A model generated the notes under the pieces. It saw only the letters and a program-made list of their open reading frames with translations, was not told where the DNA came from and made no database searches. A stretch of 64,000 nt of DNA from Aquila chrysaetos chrysaetos (taxonomy: Eukaryota; Chordata; Aves; Accipitriformes; Accipitridae), in NCBI RefSeq assembly GCF_900496995.4, contig NC_044024.1, forward strand, positions 17,734,698 through 17,798,697, in the 5' to 3' direction. The position numbers were made by a program, and so were the translations under genes. Below, piece after piece: positions 49,351-63,011 of the stretch; within the stretch, counting starts at the first letter, position 1, and the number at the start of each line of letters is the position of its first letter.

Positions 49351-49380
49351 ATATATTACCAGGGCGGGGTGGTAATATAT
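49351..49380. repeat. Perfect 11-bp inverted repeat with G-rich loop
   Basis: Arms ATATATTACCA (49,351-49,361) and TGGTAATATAT (49,370-49,380) are exact reverse complements around the 8-base loop GGGCGGGG. The arms do not extend further. It is a clean hairpin or cruciform candidate. No transposon or terminator context is visible. Confidence 0.85.
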
Positions 49381-51370
49381 CAATAGCCAAACTTCCCTTC
49401 AAGCCAGGCAACAATAGGAGCTATGAGCTTGGTTGATTTTGTATGTCAGGCTGTGTACACCTTTTAAAACGCAAAGCTAGAACAGTTTTGGCATTCTGAA
49501 AAGCTGTGTCAGTTACAGCAAAGTAGCCCAAGTCCTTCAGATTCTCCTAATTTTGAAGTGAAACCCATGTTGCTTTTGCATTTTTTTTATATGTGTATTT
49601 ATTTCTTGTAGAGCCTTTTTTTAATTTTGGTTTTATATTGTGGAATATTAGTATGCATTTTCTGACAACTCAAATGTTTTCTGTAATACAAATCATGGAG
49701 TCACACCAACAAAGAAAACTCATCTTTCCTCTTATTTGTATTCAGCTCATGTAATTTTATCCTGGAATGGTAAAAAGAGGTTTGAGAGATTCACATATAA
49801 TGTTCATAAGATCTTAATGAACGCGTGAAGTGATTCCATCACAAATGTGTACTTATAAGTTCTGCACAAGGTCAGTCTTTGTCAGTATTGATTGGGAACA
49901 GAATTAAAATGCCAGAAGTTGTCCAGTTTATCATCAAGCTGCTGAAACCATCTCCTCTCTGATATTTCAACAAAGGAGCCTCAGGCAATCACAGTAATTA
50001 TTCAGAAAAGCAAATCTCAACTACTTTTAAATGCAAAATTCTCTGTCCTAGCCAAATGATTGTTAGCAAGGGATTACAGCATTATAGGAGATACTTTGCC
50101 CTCCTTTGTGCGTGAATCAATCTTGTTTACATCTGGCCAAGCAGCAAAGACAAAAATTCACTCGACAAATTCTAGAGATCAGGCTTCAATGCACAGCAGA
50201 TGATGTCAATAAATATGAAATAATGCAAGAGTGTTCAACAATACCTAGTTTTTAGCTGAGATCTGAATATGGAGCATCTTGTGAGATAAATCGATACACT
50301 CCAATAAGACCAAAGTGTATTCTGTGATAACCTTCAAGTTATTGGTCTTTTCAATTGAAACAAAAGATTCCCTTACCTGGAATAATCTATAACCTGGTAA
50401 GAGAGGGTTTTCTCTTTCAAACTCGAAGGCATAGGTTTGAAAGCACATAGGCAAATGAGAGAGTTAAATATGGGACTCTCACTTCTTTCACGGTTACCTG
50501 AAGCAAGTCTTCTTACATGTTATCAGAGCAGCTGAGATAAAAAGAAATAAGTAAATAAATATAGAATATCAGGTCAAGGAAAAAACACATCGCCCGCTCC
50601 TGCTAGGAAACAAGGCAAAGAGGAATGAACCACCTGGCAGCAGAGCAGTCCTGGAGGGCCAGGTTCAATGGCAAGCAACAGTTAGCAACTCTTACTCCTG
50701 CTCAGTTTTCAAAAGGACGTCTTACCTGCCTGTCTTCAAGGAAGGACTTAGGACAGGCATCTTACCGGAATTGAAATACCAAAGCTGTAGTGAGGAACAA
50801 GCTATACAGATTTAAGACACATGGCCTGTCCTCAGCTGAGGTTGGATTCCCTATTTGTCTGCATTAGGCGGCTCTCGCGGGCTCTCGTAGATCATATTCT
50901 GCCTAAAACAAGGTCTGGGCTCTCTTTGGCCACAGTGCACTGCACAGGGAAGTTGTGCACTGCAGCACCTGAGTCCTGTATGGCAAGGACAGCCTGCTGT
51001 ATAGTTTTCCCTTTCTAATGAGGCCAGATCTTCTACCTGATAGCACTCTACATCACTCAAGTGACTAGTTCATTTAGGTTTAAATGGCCCTTCTGCCTGA
51101 AGAGAAGTGTTGGCTGCTGTCTTCATCTGTCATGGCCATCTGCTCTACTCTTTTTTTCTTCTCAGCATGACTAAAGTAACTTACATATGAGAACAGATTG
51201 CGGGACACACATTAACCTCTTTAGAGACCATAAATGATCCCCAAGGAGTATAGAGTTTACTCTTTAACTCCAATTCCTCTTTCCTTGCAAGCACACATGC
51301 TATCTTATGCCACTATTCCTACATCTGAGTGTTTCAGGCATTTCAAATAACTGTCTCTCTAATTTCCTCT
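49381..51370. other. Unique non-coding DNA
   Basis: AT-rich sequence, no recognisable gene or repeat. Confidence 0.5.
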
Positions 51371-51450
51371 TTGGGGCACATTCCACCTTTAGTTCTTACA
51401 GACTTCCCATTGACGTCAATGAAAGCTATGTGCAAATGTTAAGGGCAACA
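51371..51450 (+). repeat. Possible ancient repeat relic carrying a CRE palindrome
   Basis: CTTCCCATTGACGTCAATGA, followed by AAGCTATGTGCAAATGTTAA, recalls the 'cccattgacttcaatgg...agctatgtgcac' words of an old amniote repeat. Degraded, with uncertain limits. Confidence 0.3.
51408..51421. promoter_or_regulatory. Full cAMP-response-element palindrome
   Basis: CATTGACGTCAATG is a perfect 14-bp palindrome centred on TGACGTCA (51,411-51,418), the consensus full CRE bound by CREB/ATF/CREM bZIP dimers. No promoter is visible nearby. The site may be a chance or repeat-derived match, and function is unproven. Confidence 0.4.
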
Positions 51451-54279
51451 TATGTCCCAGAGTCCAAGACTTTCATTTTTCTCATGTCTTTTCTCTCATA
51501 GTGGAGAATCGTCTTGAATCAAATGTGTGTCATTAAAAAATAATGATGTGCTATGACTTTTTGAGCTCTGCCATTGGTACTCACTGAATGAAATTAGACG
51601 TACACAAGATAGTCATCTTATGTACCTAACAGCACGCACCCTTCCTTTAAACACAAGGTTGATCAGAGTCTTAGTTGAATAGGGTTTTAGTCTCGTTATC
51701 AATGATTCCTAAAAGCAGATTTGGTATATAAAGACACAAGCGGAAATGTTTCTCTGTTTAGTGGTATTCAAAAAATACAACATCTATTTCTATATTGATT
51801 TACTTCATACGTCTAGATCGTAAGACAGTCGTGCCAAAAGGCTGTTACTTTTTAACATCCCCTCTTCTTTGATGAGTTATGATACTAGCAATACTTGCCT
51901 TTGAAATGTTTCAATTATTAGATAAAAGCTACAGATTAACGGCCACACGTTTCAAGTGCTCAGACCTTACTATACCTTGTCTTTCTGTACCACCCAGATT
52001 GCAAAGAATTTAGGTCCAACTATTAAAAAATTTCTACACTGATCATTTGACAGTTTTGATTTCCACTAATGCAATATAGTTGACCAAAGCTTACAGGACT
52101 TTTGAATTTGGGAATATATTTCTGTAACCAAGCAACACTCAAAACCATGCAAAGGTGGTTGTGGTGCTGATAAGAAGGTGGTACTTCACTAGAACTCAGA
52201 TCATCAGAATTGCCTCATTTCATATTAAGATCTAAAATCTCCTATGTTTTCTGACAACACCAAAAATATACCCAAATCTACAACTCCTTAAAGAAAGATG
52301 GTGACTTTGTGTTTAGTCACATTAATTTTGCGAAATAGTACAAAATAGTGTAAAGTATAACTAACCAGAACTGAATCAAACTGTGATACCAACAGAGATA
52401 CATTCTGAAGAACAAAACCCAAAAGAGCATGAGAGAAAACAGGGTAATTCCTTTGAAACTTGCCCAGAAGTCCCACACAGCTACAAAGACTTCCTTTTCT
52501 GTATCTTCTTTGACTTTTCTTGGGAGAAAAAAAAAAAAAAAAAAAAACAAAACCAAAACCCTTAGTTTATATTTGCTTTTGGAGATGGAGCTGCAAGAAA
52601 CAATATAGTTAGGAAATACTCTTTCCTAATCTGGTCACTCACTGTATAATCAAACAAACTGAAAGACAAAATGTTTTCTGTACTGCTTTATGGTCTGACA
52701 CACAACCCTCTCTCCCATTAAATGGTGCTTACCTACATGAATAAACCTACTGAATCCTTAACAGCCAATCCAGGTGAAATTCCCTCTGCTGCCCAGGATA
52801 AGTGAAGAGCGTCAAATAAGACCCACAGTTAACATTTTACCACCATTTTCACTTCACTATCTAAAGTCCTACTTTTGTATCGCAGGGGAAGGCTAATATT
52901 CTTCAGAATGTGACAATATTTTGTCAGATGCCCGCAAATCAACATCATACAGAAACAACTAGGGCCTTCCCTGTTTACCTATGAAGCAGCTTCCAGACTG
53001 AGTGCAGGTTAATAGCCCTATTCAAAGCTGACAAGTTGTATCAATGTGTATCTATTTTAATTGAGGATTTATAGGTTCTGAAGATTTTGTGCAGTTTGGT
53101 CAGGAATTTAATGCCTCTGCATTCAGGAATAATATTTCTTCCTTGAAAAGCAGTCTTAGAAGAAATTAATAAAATAGAAATGACAAAGGCGATTGACAGA
53201 AAGATGCTAACATGGGCTTGGGGAGCAAATAATTCTGTTTGCAGAATCAAGACCGGCACGAATTTGTCCCTGCCTGAGCATGATGATTTATTTTGACTAA
53301 AGCCCTCAACCTCTTTGCGTTGTGGCATTATGAGGATAATAGTTCTCACCCTCACTTGCTGTAACTCAATGTAACCTTTGCTGATCCACCCAGACCACAG
53401 CTAGCAGAGTACCCGCAGCCCTCGAGTGCGGGAGCGCAAGTCCCCAGGCTGGTTTAGTGAGCGTTCAGGGTGTGTTTAGGACAGCTAGTGTTAATCTTGG
53501 TTTGTGAAGAGTTTAGAAACCTCATGATGAAATAGCTGACTGCTTCCCTCCTCCTCCCAAGAGCTCAGAGGCTTTGCAGGCAATACAGGCAGCACCAACA
53601 CCTGCAGTTTCACAGATTAAGCCTCTACCTGGAGATATTTGTCTTCCGTTCTTGCCATTTCATGTGAGATTCTCCCCCAGCCTATGTGACTTGTGGGTGC
53701 TCTTTCCATTACTCCACCAGTGGCTGTACAGCTCATTTTGATCCTGGCTGGAATACCTTAAATATTGTTTAAATATTAATGGAGAAACAAAAGAGTCTGC
53801 ATCATATAGTTGAAAAAGCACAGGGGAGCAAAAACATAGATCAGTAAAAAGGTCAGACTCTACCTGTCTCTCTGCCGGCTTCAGTACTGCAGCCCAAAGT
53901 ACAAGGGTACCAATTCCTGGTAGCCACAAGGAAGAAAGAAATGATCAGAGATCTCAGGTAATAAAAGCTTTTCACTGAATTCAGCGAATGCAAGAAGAGG
54001 CAGCCTGGCCTTGGGCCAAGCTAGCCCTGCAGCGAACGCCGTGCTGAATTGTGAATCTTCTCCGGGAGCGTGAGAAGAAACTCTTTGCCTCCCGGACACA
54101 GTCTCAGCTCCGCTGTCCTCTGTTGTACAGCAAACAGGAGTTACTGGGATTTTTTTGTGTGGCCCAAGCAACAGAGAAAGGAGGAAATGTAGATTGTCTG
54201 AGGTTCAGGTGAAGGTACCACCCAGGTTAGTAGCCTGGTATTAAAGTGAAGAGAGCTTCAGTCAGAAATGTGTTAAAAA
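51451..54279. other. Unique non-coding DNA with one poly(A)
   Basis: Contains a 21-A run at 52,527-52,547 followed by CAAAACCAAAACC. No gene is recognised; the minus frames at 53,041-53,355 and 53,881-54,171 are featureless. Confidence 0.5.
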
Positions 54280-54960
54280 TTTTATTGTAGGCACGGCATA
54301 ATATAACCCTGTGAAGATCTTATCTCGGTCTCTGGTTTTTTTGCATATCAGTTTAATCCCTAACGCGTGAGATTTTTACATTCCTCACAAGGTTTGCTTA
54401 TATTAACTGTTCTAATGCCAGATATTCTTGGCACCCCCTCATGTTCTGATTCAGTCCTGGATTCTGGTAAATTTGTGAAAATCTATTTACCTTCATCCCT
54501 ACTCCATCTGCCAGTCCTAGCTCTTCTCTGAGCAGTGTCCAAGACTAGAGTTTGTGCTGAAAGCCGTGCTGACCTATTGGCATCTCTCACAGAATGGATT
54601 CTACCTGTAACTGCAGTTTCTACATTCACAGTTATTCGTGTTTTTTAAAATGCTGTATTACAGCCTTGTAAATAACGTAAGGGGTTTAGACAAAAATACT
54701 TTTCCCATCAGCTCTACCTGATTAAATTAACACATTTGTTTATATGCTTTTAAATACTTTTTCCATCCCAGTAATTTACAAATCAATACCTCTGGCATGC
54801 AATTTTGTTTAACAACATAGGCCAACGCTTAATTCGTGCCTCATAATCATGTGAAAATCATGTTAACGCAGTAACATAATATGTGTCCTGGATGTTTTGT
54901 CGCTCTAATCCTGGCCTGATGAAAAGGAAGCCATAATAAACATATTTTATAATTAATATA
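54280..54960. other. Candidate conserved regulatory interval
   Basis: A long AT-rich interval free of simple repeats, with many intact complex words: CCTGATTAAATTAAC, CATTTGTTTATATGC, GGCATGCAATTTTG, CTCATAATCATGTGAAAATC and TTTATAATTAATATAC. These resemble homeodomain, POU and forkhead sites. The interval has little open frame. It looks like constrained non-coding DNA, but that rests on appearance alone. Confidence 0.2.
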
Positions 54961-56159
54961 CAAATGTAAAGAGATTAAGCTTGGAACCTATCTTGTAGAT
55001 ATAGCTTTTGCAGAAACAGTAAATGATAGTTACGTAAGTTTTCTAGGCCATCAAAATACAGTCATCCCTAAGGATGTACTAGAGTATGTATGTACAAGGT
55101 CAGGATTAAAATGTCCTTACTGAACCTCTCTTTAGCTCGATTACGTGCAGCTGTGTCTTGAAAACACTTTGGGGCCAGACACTGTATTTTTCCGTTTGTG
55201 GAGAGCCTGTAGGAGCACTGCAAGCTAAATGATAACCACTCCAGACGATTCCCCTGCTTTTAGAGGAATCTCATGGGATTTTCCTACTATCTCATGACAA
55301 TGACGTTGCCCTATTTATTTACTGATTTGGGGGGATCTGCCTTTTGGAAAAGGCTGACAGACCACCCAAGCCAAACTTTAAACAGCTACATTACGTAAAC
55401 GGCATTATAGGAACTCCTAAAACTAGCATGTTCTCCATACACACATAGTGCAGCAGAGTTGACAAAAACAGTCCGGTATGTGTTGGCTTCAGTGTCATGC
55501 AACTTAGAGATCGTGTCTTGCGCAGGCACCAAGTCATTTTTTATGCAGGATCAAGTCCATTTTTATGGTAGCTACTGAAGAAATCCTGGAAGTAAGCAGA
55601 ACAAGTCTAAAAGCAAATGTATGCTCATATTGCCTTAGAGAAAATTTCTGTTTCTTTTTCACTTTGCTATTCCATTTCATTGCCATAGATGGTGCAACAC
55701 CATCAAGTTACCCCTGGTCTTAATACTGTAGCCCATACTCCTCCTCTATAGGTGTGCAGCTTTTCTGGAAACTCGTCAACCTGTAGCAGGAGGAAATTAA
55801 TTTCCAGGCGTAGAAGGCGTGTATTCCGCGACTGCATGGGAGGTGCACGTCTGGGTTTGCATGCAGTGAGATTGGGTGTATCTGCACATTGGCCGGAGAT
55901 GCCCTAGAGCACCTTTGCCCACACCCTCTGCATCTTCTTTCAGCTGCGTCGTCACGGTTCTGAAGAATCCTGATGCTGCTCTGACAGACCCTACACAGTC
56001 AGACTTTCTAGAGCTATCTCTTAGAAAAATTGGTTAACAAGTAATTCAGCGTGGACTACCAAACACCTCAAAGTTTGTAATACAAGATTTAAATCTGCTG
56101 ATTTAAGTGACACCACAGCCTACTGAGAGCCACCTGTAAGCCTCCTCGGTTTAGATTAA
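54961..56159. other. Unique non-coding DNA
   Basis: Nothing recognisable. No open frame above 60 codons starting from Met is present across most of this interval, consistent with non-coding sequence. Confidence 0.5.
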
Positions 56160-56430
56160 TTTGGGGAAAAGATTAAGTCGCGGTTCCATTAAGCCATATG
56201 CATATTCATGCAAGATTTGTTATTTGTATACTCATTATTTTTTCTGTCATAAGTATTTAAAAAGCAACACCTTTTGTATGCAAATTTCTGCTTAATAATA
56301 CTCACCAGCCTTCAAATTAATGAATTGCAAGCATAATTTTGCTCATGACTTTGAATCACAGAATGAATTAAGATTCAGTCACAAAGATGCCGTTTATCTT
56401 CAGTTTTGCAGTAGATGATTCTTAGTGCCA
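56160..56430. other. Candidate conserved regulatory block (octamer/POU words)
   Basis: CCATATGCATATTCATGCAA (about 56,195-56,214) contains overlapping POU-type words, and an exact octamer ATGCAAAT lies at 56,278-56,285. TAATGAATT (56,318-56,326) and GCATAATTTTGC follow. No repeats or open frames. The cluster of POU/homeodomain words fits a neural or developmental enhancer; conservation is untested. Confidence 0.25.
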
Positions 56431-59400
56431 TGTGCGTCAGCATGTAAATATTCAGGCTGGAGATGCACAGGCTTGTACAAACAAATTAGTGAAAACTTAA
56501 CCTACAGATAGCTCTTATTTTCTTGTGTTCTTGTATGCTTTCAGTAACTGCCAAGTGCCCTGAGTATTTTCAACAGATGAGTGTGTATATATATATAGTG
56601 CATTGACAGAGTATTGTGTTAACACTATGAACAATATGTAAAATTCCTCCTCCTCACGGATACGTAAGGGTTATATGAAGATTTGTATGACTTAGCTGTA
56701 CCTACAAATATCATCCAAATTGTAGCAAAATCTAAACCTTACGCTTTCTAATATAATAAGCAAAATATGAAAGTTCATGACAAAATTCTCAGTAACCGCG
56801 GAAGGCTTTTTCTCAAATGTTGCTTTTTTCCATAGCCCTCTCTAGCCTAGCCGGCAGGTCATTTCCATAGAATTACATAGAACCTGTTTCTTATTGTCTA
56901 ATTGCCAGTTAATGCATCCATCAAATAACCTTGGGCCTTGATGCTAATATAATTGAAGTCAGGGGCGTGAGAGACTGGGCAAGGAATCCTTGATGCTGTA
57001 AGAGCAATGCATTTGTGCATGCCAGTCAGGTGTAGCAGCTCAGTGTTTTGGTTGAATGAGTGATCCCTCAACTGGGAGAAATGACATTTTAAAAAATCTA
57101 ATGAAGTAGATGCATATTACTGAAAGTTTCACGTTCCTAAATGAAACAATGCTAGTATCGAGGGCAGTTCATTTCATACTTGAGGACAGGTTTCAGGCAG
57201 GTCATTATTTCAGTTTCATCAGCTTTAGTTACTGCTTGGTTAGTAAAGAGGAAAAAAAATTAATCAAGCTGCACTACAATTAATCTGTGATATGATATGG
57301 CATGAGCAGTTATTACTCATAGTGAAAAGCAATTTACCAATTCATCCAAAAATAGCATAGGAAAAATCTTATCTGTAAAAATGATCATCTTGCGCATTAT
57401 TTCCATTTATGCATTAGCTCACTACAGTTACTTCTTATTAACTCTGGGAACTGTTAAGCATTTCCCTAATGTGCATACCTCAGTACGATTTTCCACCATT
57501 TGTGTTTCCAGTTGGTATAATGGCATTTCTGAGGAAATGGTTCTTGCTTGTGTCCCATTGCATTTTCTTTCTTTTTCGGTTTTAAACATCTGCTTCACAA
57601 ACCTTTCTGAAATAATTGAAATCCTCTTATGGTTTTGATGTGGGGTTTTTTTCAAAATATTTGTGTTCCCAGGAAAGGTGCTCGAATCAGAACCATGGAG
57701 ACGAAGATTTCAGAATGTTTTTTCCTTAACCTGCAGGAGAATTAAGAATTTGGTCCCATCCTTATTTCTCAGAGCTACTTGCTGGGTGTAGGCAGTGCAT
57801 TGTGATATTTTTCTACAAACAAGAGCTTTTATTGCACTACTGTAGTGTTCTCATCTGCCGGCTACAGTAGTAAGCTCCAGTAATCTTTCCTCTCCGTAGC
57901 TATTTAAGTAGTCAATAGCAGCACCACTGAGTGTCCCCAGTAACAGACCAAGGCCAACTGTTTGAGGTTGAGACCAAACCTGTACTTAAGGGCATGGCTG
58001 TGAGCAACTTATTTCCTATTATAGCTGGGAGTCTCAAGAAACATCGGAATAGAGAGTTTATCAGAAAAACACTTTGCTTTTGCCTGTTTGCTAACTGTCA
58101 TGGGCACGGTCTGGTTTCCATCCAGTTAGACTGTATTTAGTGTCAGCTAAACTGTTTTGCTGTTCGGTCTTGTCCCAGAGCAGGCTGTAGAGCACGTGAG
58201 GTATGGCAAGACGGTAGTCGAGTCCTGTGTGTTTCCTGGCACAGGCAGGATCTACGCATACCTTGTCGCTCTAGTTGTTTGCCTTTTTTCATTCATGCAA
58301 AGATCAGAAAGATCTACTTAAGGTTAATGAGCCAATTGTTGTTGTAAAAGACACCAGTCACAACGACTGTTTTCCTGCTTCTTATTATGTACATAAATTG
58401 ATACTGGAGATGGAGAAGTATTGTAGTGTTGCAGTATTGTTCTGTATACAAGCAGACAAAAATTGCTTGCTGGAGATAATTACCCACTCATGTACAATTC
58501 AGAAAAACAAATGGCTCTTTCATTAAGTTTGTGATTCAATACACGCATTTTCTTGCACTTGGCTCTTAAGCGTAGAACATAGAAGATGTATTTTTAAGTT
58601 TTGAATCAAATTTAGAGTAAATTGTAGTAATGTGAATTCTGTTAAGTTCCCCAGGACTCGCTGATCTGCCCACTTAGTCATATACAGGTGAAAGCTTGAG
58701 TCTCTTAATGTAGCATACATGCTGAGGCACAGAAAGAAAATATAAGTTGTGGTAGGAAATTTCCCTTTTACATGATGTAGTTGTATAGTGAAATACTGGT
58801 TTTCTGCAGACTTTTTTCTTGCCTATAACCAGTAAGTCTGCAATGAATTTTTTACTTAAGTTTCCAAATTACAACTTTATTGTTGCCTAGACTACAGAGG
58901 TGAAAATGCTTCTGGAAACATTCTCTATTTTGGTTGGTAAGTCTCCCATCCACAGCTGAGGAGAGCATTTTCGGCAGACTCCCCATCCTAACATCTATTT
59001 CCATGTTTAACCCCCACTGTGATACTTTCAGTTGCCTACAAATAGTCTACAGTAGACTAAGTTTTCTGGGTTTTTTTTCTTCTGAACTGTTTCCTTTAGT
59101 AGACAACAGAACTATCCTGGGGTCATCTTTGGACTGCCTTTTGTGTGATTCTGAACATCGCTTTGGTTAAGTGACTCTTTTCACTGATGAATCAGCATTG
59201 CTACTTCTCTTTGTGTACTTTTTTATTTATTTTGGCTTTGCCTCATGAGTTACACCATCTGTGGTACCAGTTCCCCATCTCTCAGCTATAACATGCATCA
59301 GTGAATGGACTTAAGCTGGCCCATAGTCGAACAAGCTGATTGATGATGAGCTCCCCCAGTAAGCAGCAACTAATAGTAAAAATGACCTTATGGGGTGATT

Positions 59401-62400
59401 TGAGTTAGTGCAAGCAACTACCTACTGGCTGCAAACACGCAGGGAAAGGAGCATAATGTATAACCAAGTTGAAATGGAGAAGATGGTAGTGATGCTATTG
59501 TGCCCGCTACCTGCAGTTCACCTTCTTTTGAACTTCAAATACTCACTGCAGGGAGAAAGAAACCTTGTTGAAGGAGAGAGAATGAAAAAGATCATCTGCT
59601 CAGATAAGTTAACCTTTGTTTGTCATTTCCCTGTTCTCACATTTGGGTTTTGACCCCAAATTTTTTTTCAATTCACTTGTCTTCTCCCTGGTTCCCATTT
59701 AATCCAAACCCATGTTACACTCACTTTCCAGTTCGTTGAAGACATGGTCTCACCAGTTTGGGGAAAACATTTTGTATGGTAGAATTTTATTGCATAAAGA
59801 TGATTCTGGGAACTGTCCACGCATATCCAAAATTGTTACTTTTCAGCACACCTTCTGAGCTCCTTCATTCATTTTCCAACAATTTTTACCTTTTTCTGAT
59901 CATCTGACAAATTTTTCACTAGCATAGATACAGCTCTGCCATTTTGTAATATCCTCAAACCTTTAGTCATCTGCTTTGCTGTCTGCAATAATAGCTTGCC
60001 AAGTACAAAGCAGTTTTCACTTGCTTATAATAAAATGATTTAAGTGTGATAAAAATAAGGAAACTGACACTAATGAGGGGGATTTTTATAGCATTGAGAA
60101 AGCTGGGATTGCCACTTGTGATTGATATGCATAGAGTTTCACACCACACAGTTCTGCTTTCTTCAATCACCATGCCAATTATTACACTAAAATGTTAATG
60201 ATACAGTCAGTGAGTCATAAACAGTTGCTGATTTATCAAGTTAGCAGAGAAAATGCAGGTAATTCAAAAAGAAGACAATTTTGGAAAGTTAGTTTGTCAC
60301 TGCCTGTTGAGAAAAAACGGTGAAACCACTCAGAGATGTGGAAATAGGTTAATTTTGTAATAGCTACAGATGTTCACTACAATTCGTATCGTGAGACTTT
60401 TGTTCAAACTCTGTTAGTATCACAGCTAAAAGGTTGTTATGAGAATGTTATAAGAATTATTCTATTTTCTGTTCTCTTTTAATCTTTGTAGCAGTTATGA
60501 GTCATCACAGAATTTGAGTCTTCAGTATATTGCCAGTTTCACAATCATGTCAAAATGCATAACAAAAAGAGAAACTATGCAAGTTGAATCCATTTTTGTG
60601 AAAATTTTAAAGAGAATAAATGATCTGCTTATGATAAATTTTGTTTCTAGGGCTCTTCCTGATGCAGCATTTTCTAATCATAGCTATAAGGTAGATGGTT
60701 ACAGAATTCCAGACAGAATATGTGTGAAATATCATTAAGAGTTTATAATGTGCATAATAAGTCATATCATCCATTAAATGTATGCTTGTTAAAGTATCAT
60801 GATGGATAAATTACCACCTTATTCGTGGTAACTGAAATCACATATACAGCTTCAGGAATAATATTGGTTCTGTTTCTCACCTGTAACGGGCAAAATTACA
60901 CAAATAATCAACAGCACACACTTCCGTTGGGCACAGAAGACCTGGTAATGCGTGAAAAGTCCATATAAATTCCAGGTCAACTATCCTGGAAGCATCAAAC
61001 TACCCACTGGGAAAAAACGAGGCCAATCTTATTCCAGATTGCCAAATAAATTCCTGATCTAGCTTGACTGAAGCGTGTGTGGTTACATGTCAGATAAAGT
61101 TGGCCCCAACAGGACAAATCACATCTGCTCACTAGTAGTCATGCAGTTGGCAAGACAAGGTGTCCATTTCCCTACCAGAGCAATGATGATTTATTTTTAC
61201 TCTTGCTAAATTGCATTGACCTCAAAGTGGTGATGTTCAATATGTGTAATTGTATTTGTCTCTTGGAGGATGGGCTAATGGAAAACATTCCTATGATAAA
61301 TACGTTCAGTCCAATTTGCCATTATCAGATGATGTGGTGACTGTCAACTTTGCAAAGGAAGCGTAAAATGATGCCCACTCAAAGCAGCATGTGAACTCAT
61401 TTTCCACAGGCTTAGGTGGTAACTCAAGATGCAATGCAATGCGAGTTAGGATCAGTATGCTCCTAGGGATGTGCATCTTAGTTATTTCTATTGTTTCTCT
61501 TGTTTTATATTTTGCATAGAGCAGAATCTGCTATTTAACTTCATAAATCGTAAGAACACTCTACCAAGTTTAAAAGATCATGCAAATTTTCAATTCTATA
61601 ATGAACTAATTTTGTCCTTAATTTTAATCCTTAATTTAAAAGAACAATAGGTTCTTAGAGGTGTTTTAGCATTAACCTTCTTTTATTTTAAATGTGCCCT
61701 AAATGAGGCTTAGTGATTCTCATTTGAGAATCCTCTCTCTCTGAATTTGGCCATCATGAAAAATCACTTTTCTTGGGTGGCTTCTGCAAGCCACTGAAGC
61801 AAGAGTGAGAAATGGCGTGGAGGTGGCCTTAGGAAGCACAGTAGCATCTGGATCTGAACTTCTCTAACATTAACTTTTCTTGAGGCCTGTGATCAGCACC
61901 AAATCTGAATCTTTCCTTTGATATTCTCTTCAGTATGGATTCCATCTGGAAACTACTGAGCTCCTAGACATGTAAGAGCACTCAGAATTTCCCACAGCAG
62001 TGTTCTTCATTCCTGAGACTAGGAAATTTAGGCCAAGGAATTTTAGGAAATTTAGCCCCTACTTGAAAACCTTACCAGCTCATTCTGTACCATCTACAAA
62101 TACTGCTTGCTATATTCTGTGGTTGAAGATCCCTGGTTTTGCCAGTGAAGGCTGTACTAATCTCAATATTTTTCAGAGGCTAGTTCAGTCCACATGGAAT
62201 GCTGTCTTCCTCTCAGTCATCATAGTGTGTGCTGTTTTGCCACTGAGATCTTTCCTAGACCATTTCTCTGTTGCCAGTTGGTGACACTTGCCAGCTTTGT
62301 GTAATGACATACTGAGGGTCTTCAGGTGCAGTAGTAAATTTCCTATACTATTTTATTAAATTCCTTTCTGTCTTAGATTCCAACTGCTGTCTGTGAAATA

Positions 62401-63011
62401 TTTTTTTATCTCAACGTTTAGAAGGTGAAAGCATATTCGGAATTACAGAACAGTAATCCACAGGGTTTTTTCAGAATTGCATTTGCCCTGCTCATCAGTT
62501 CCATCACATAAACATTTTCACACTTCCCTGGGTGGTTACGGCCTAAATTAAAGGCAAAAATCCACATTCCATCACCACTAATAAGAACTGCCATCATTTT
62601 CTGGTAGTACCCAAAGACTCAGCTGAAGATTGGAGCCTGCTGTAGGCAGGCTTAGTACAGATACACAAGAAGACACAGACCTTATTCCATCATGCAGATT
62701 TTGCTACTCTTACTCATACTGAAAAATCAGGAAATTACCCGCAGGGAAGAGTATTTCACAGCACAAATGAAACTGTAAGAGGATCCTCTCTTCTGTCCTT
62801 TAAAATTTAAGAAAAGGACACCCCAAGTGATACTGTATCATACTATCAGGGCTGATTATTTCAGGGTAGTGTAAGCTAATGCATGAAGAGAACTGCAGCT
62901 TTCATACTGTTAGTTTAAGTGTTAATGGATACCTTTATTTAATTTCCTTGATGATAGAAAGAAATCCAGTCTCATAAAAAATGTAAGGCAAAATTTACTA
63001 CCCATATTAAC
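56431..63011. other. Long unique non-coding stretch
   Basis: No recognisable gene, RNA or family repeat in about 6.6 kb of AT-rich sequence. An (AT)6 tract lies at 56,586-56,597. Open frames are all under 100 codons and without features. Confidence 0.5.
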
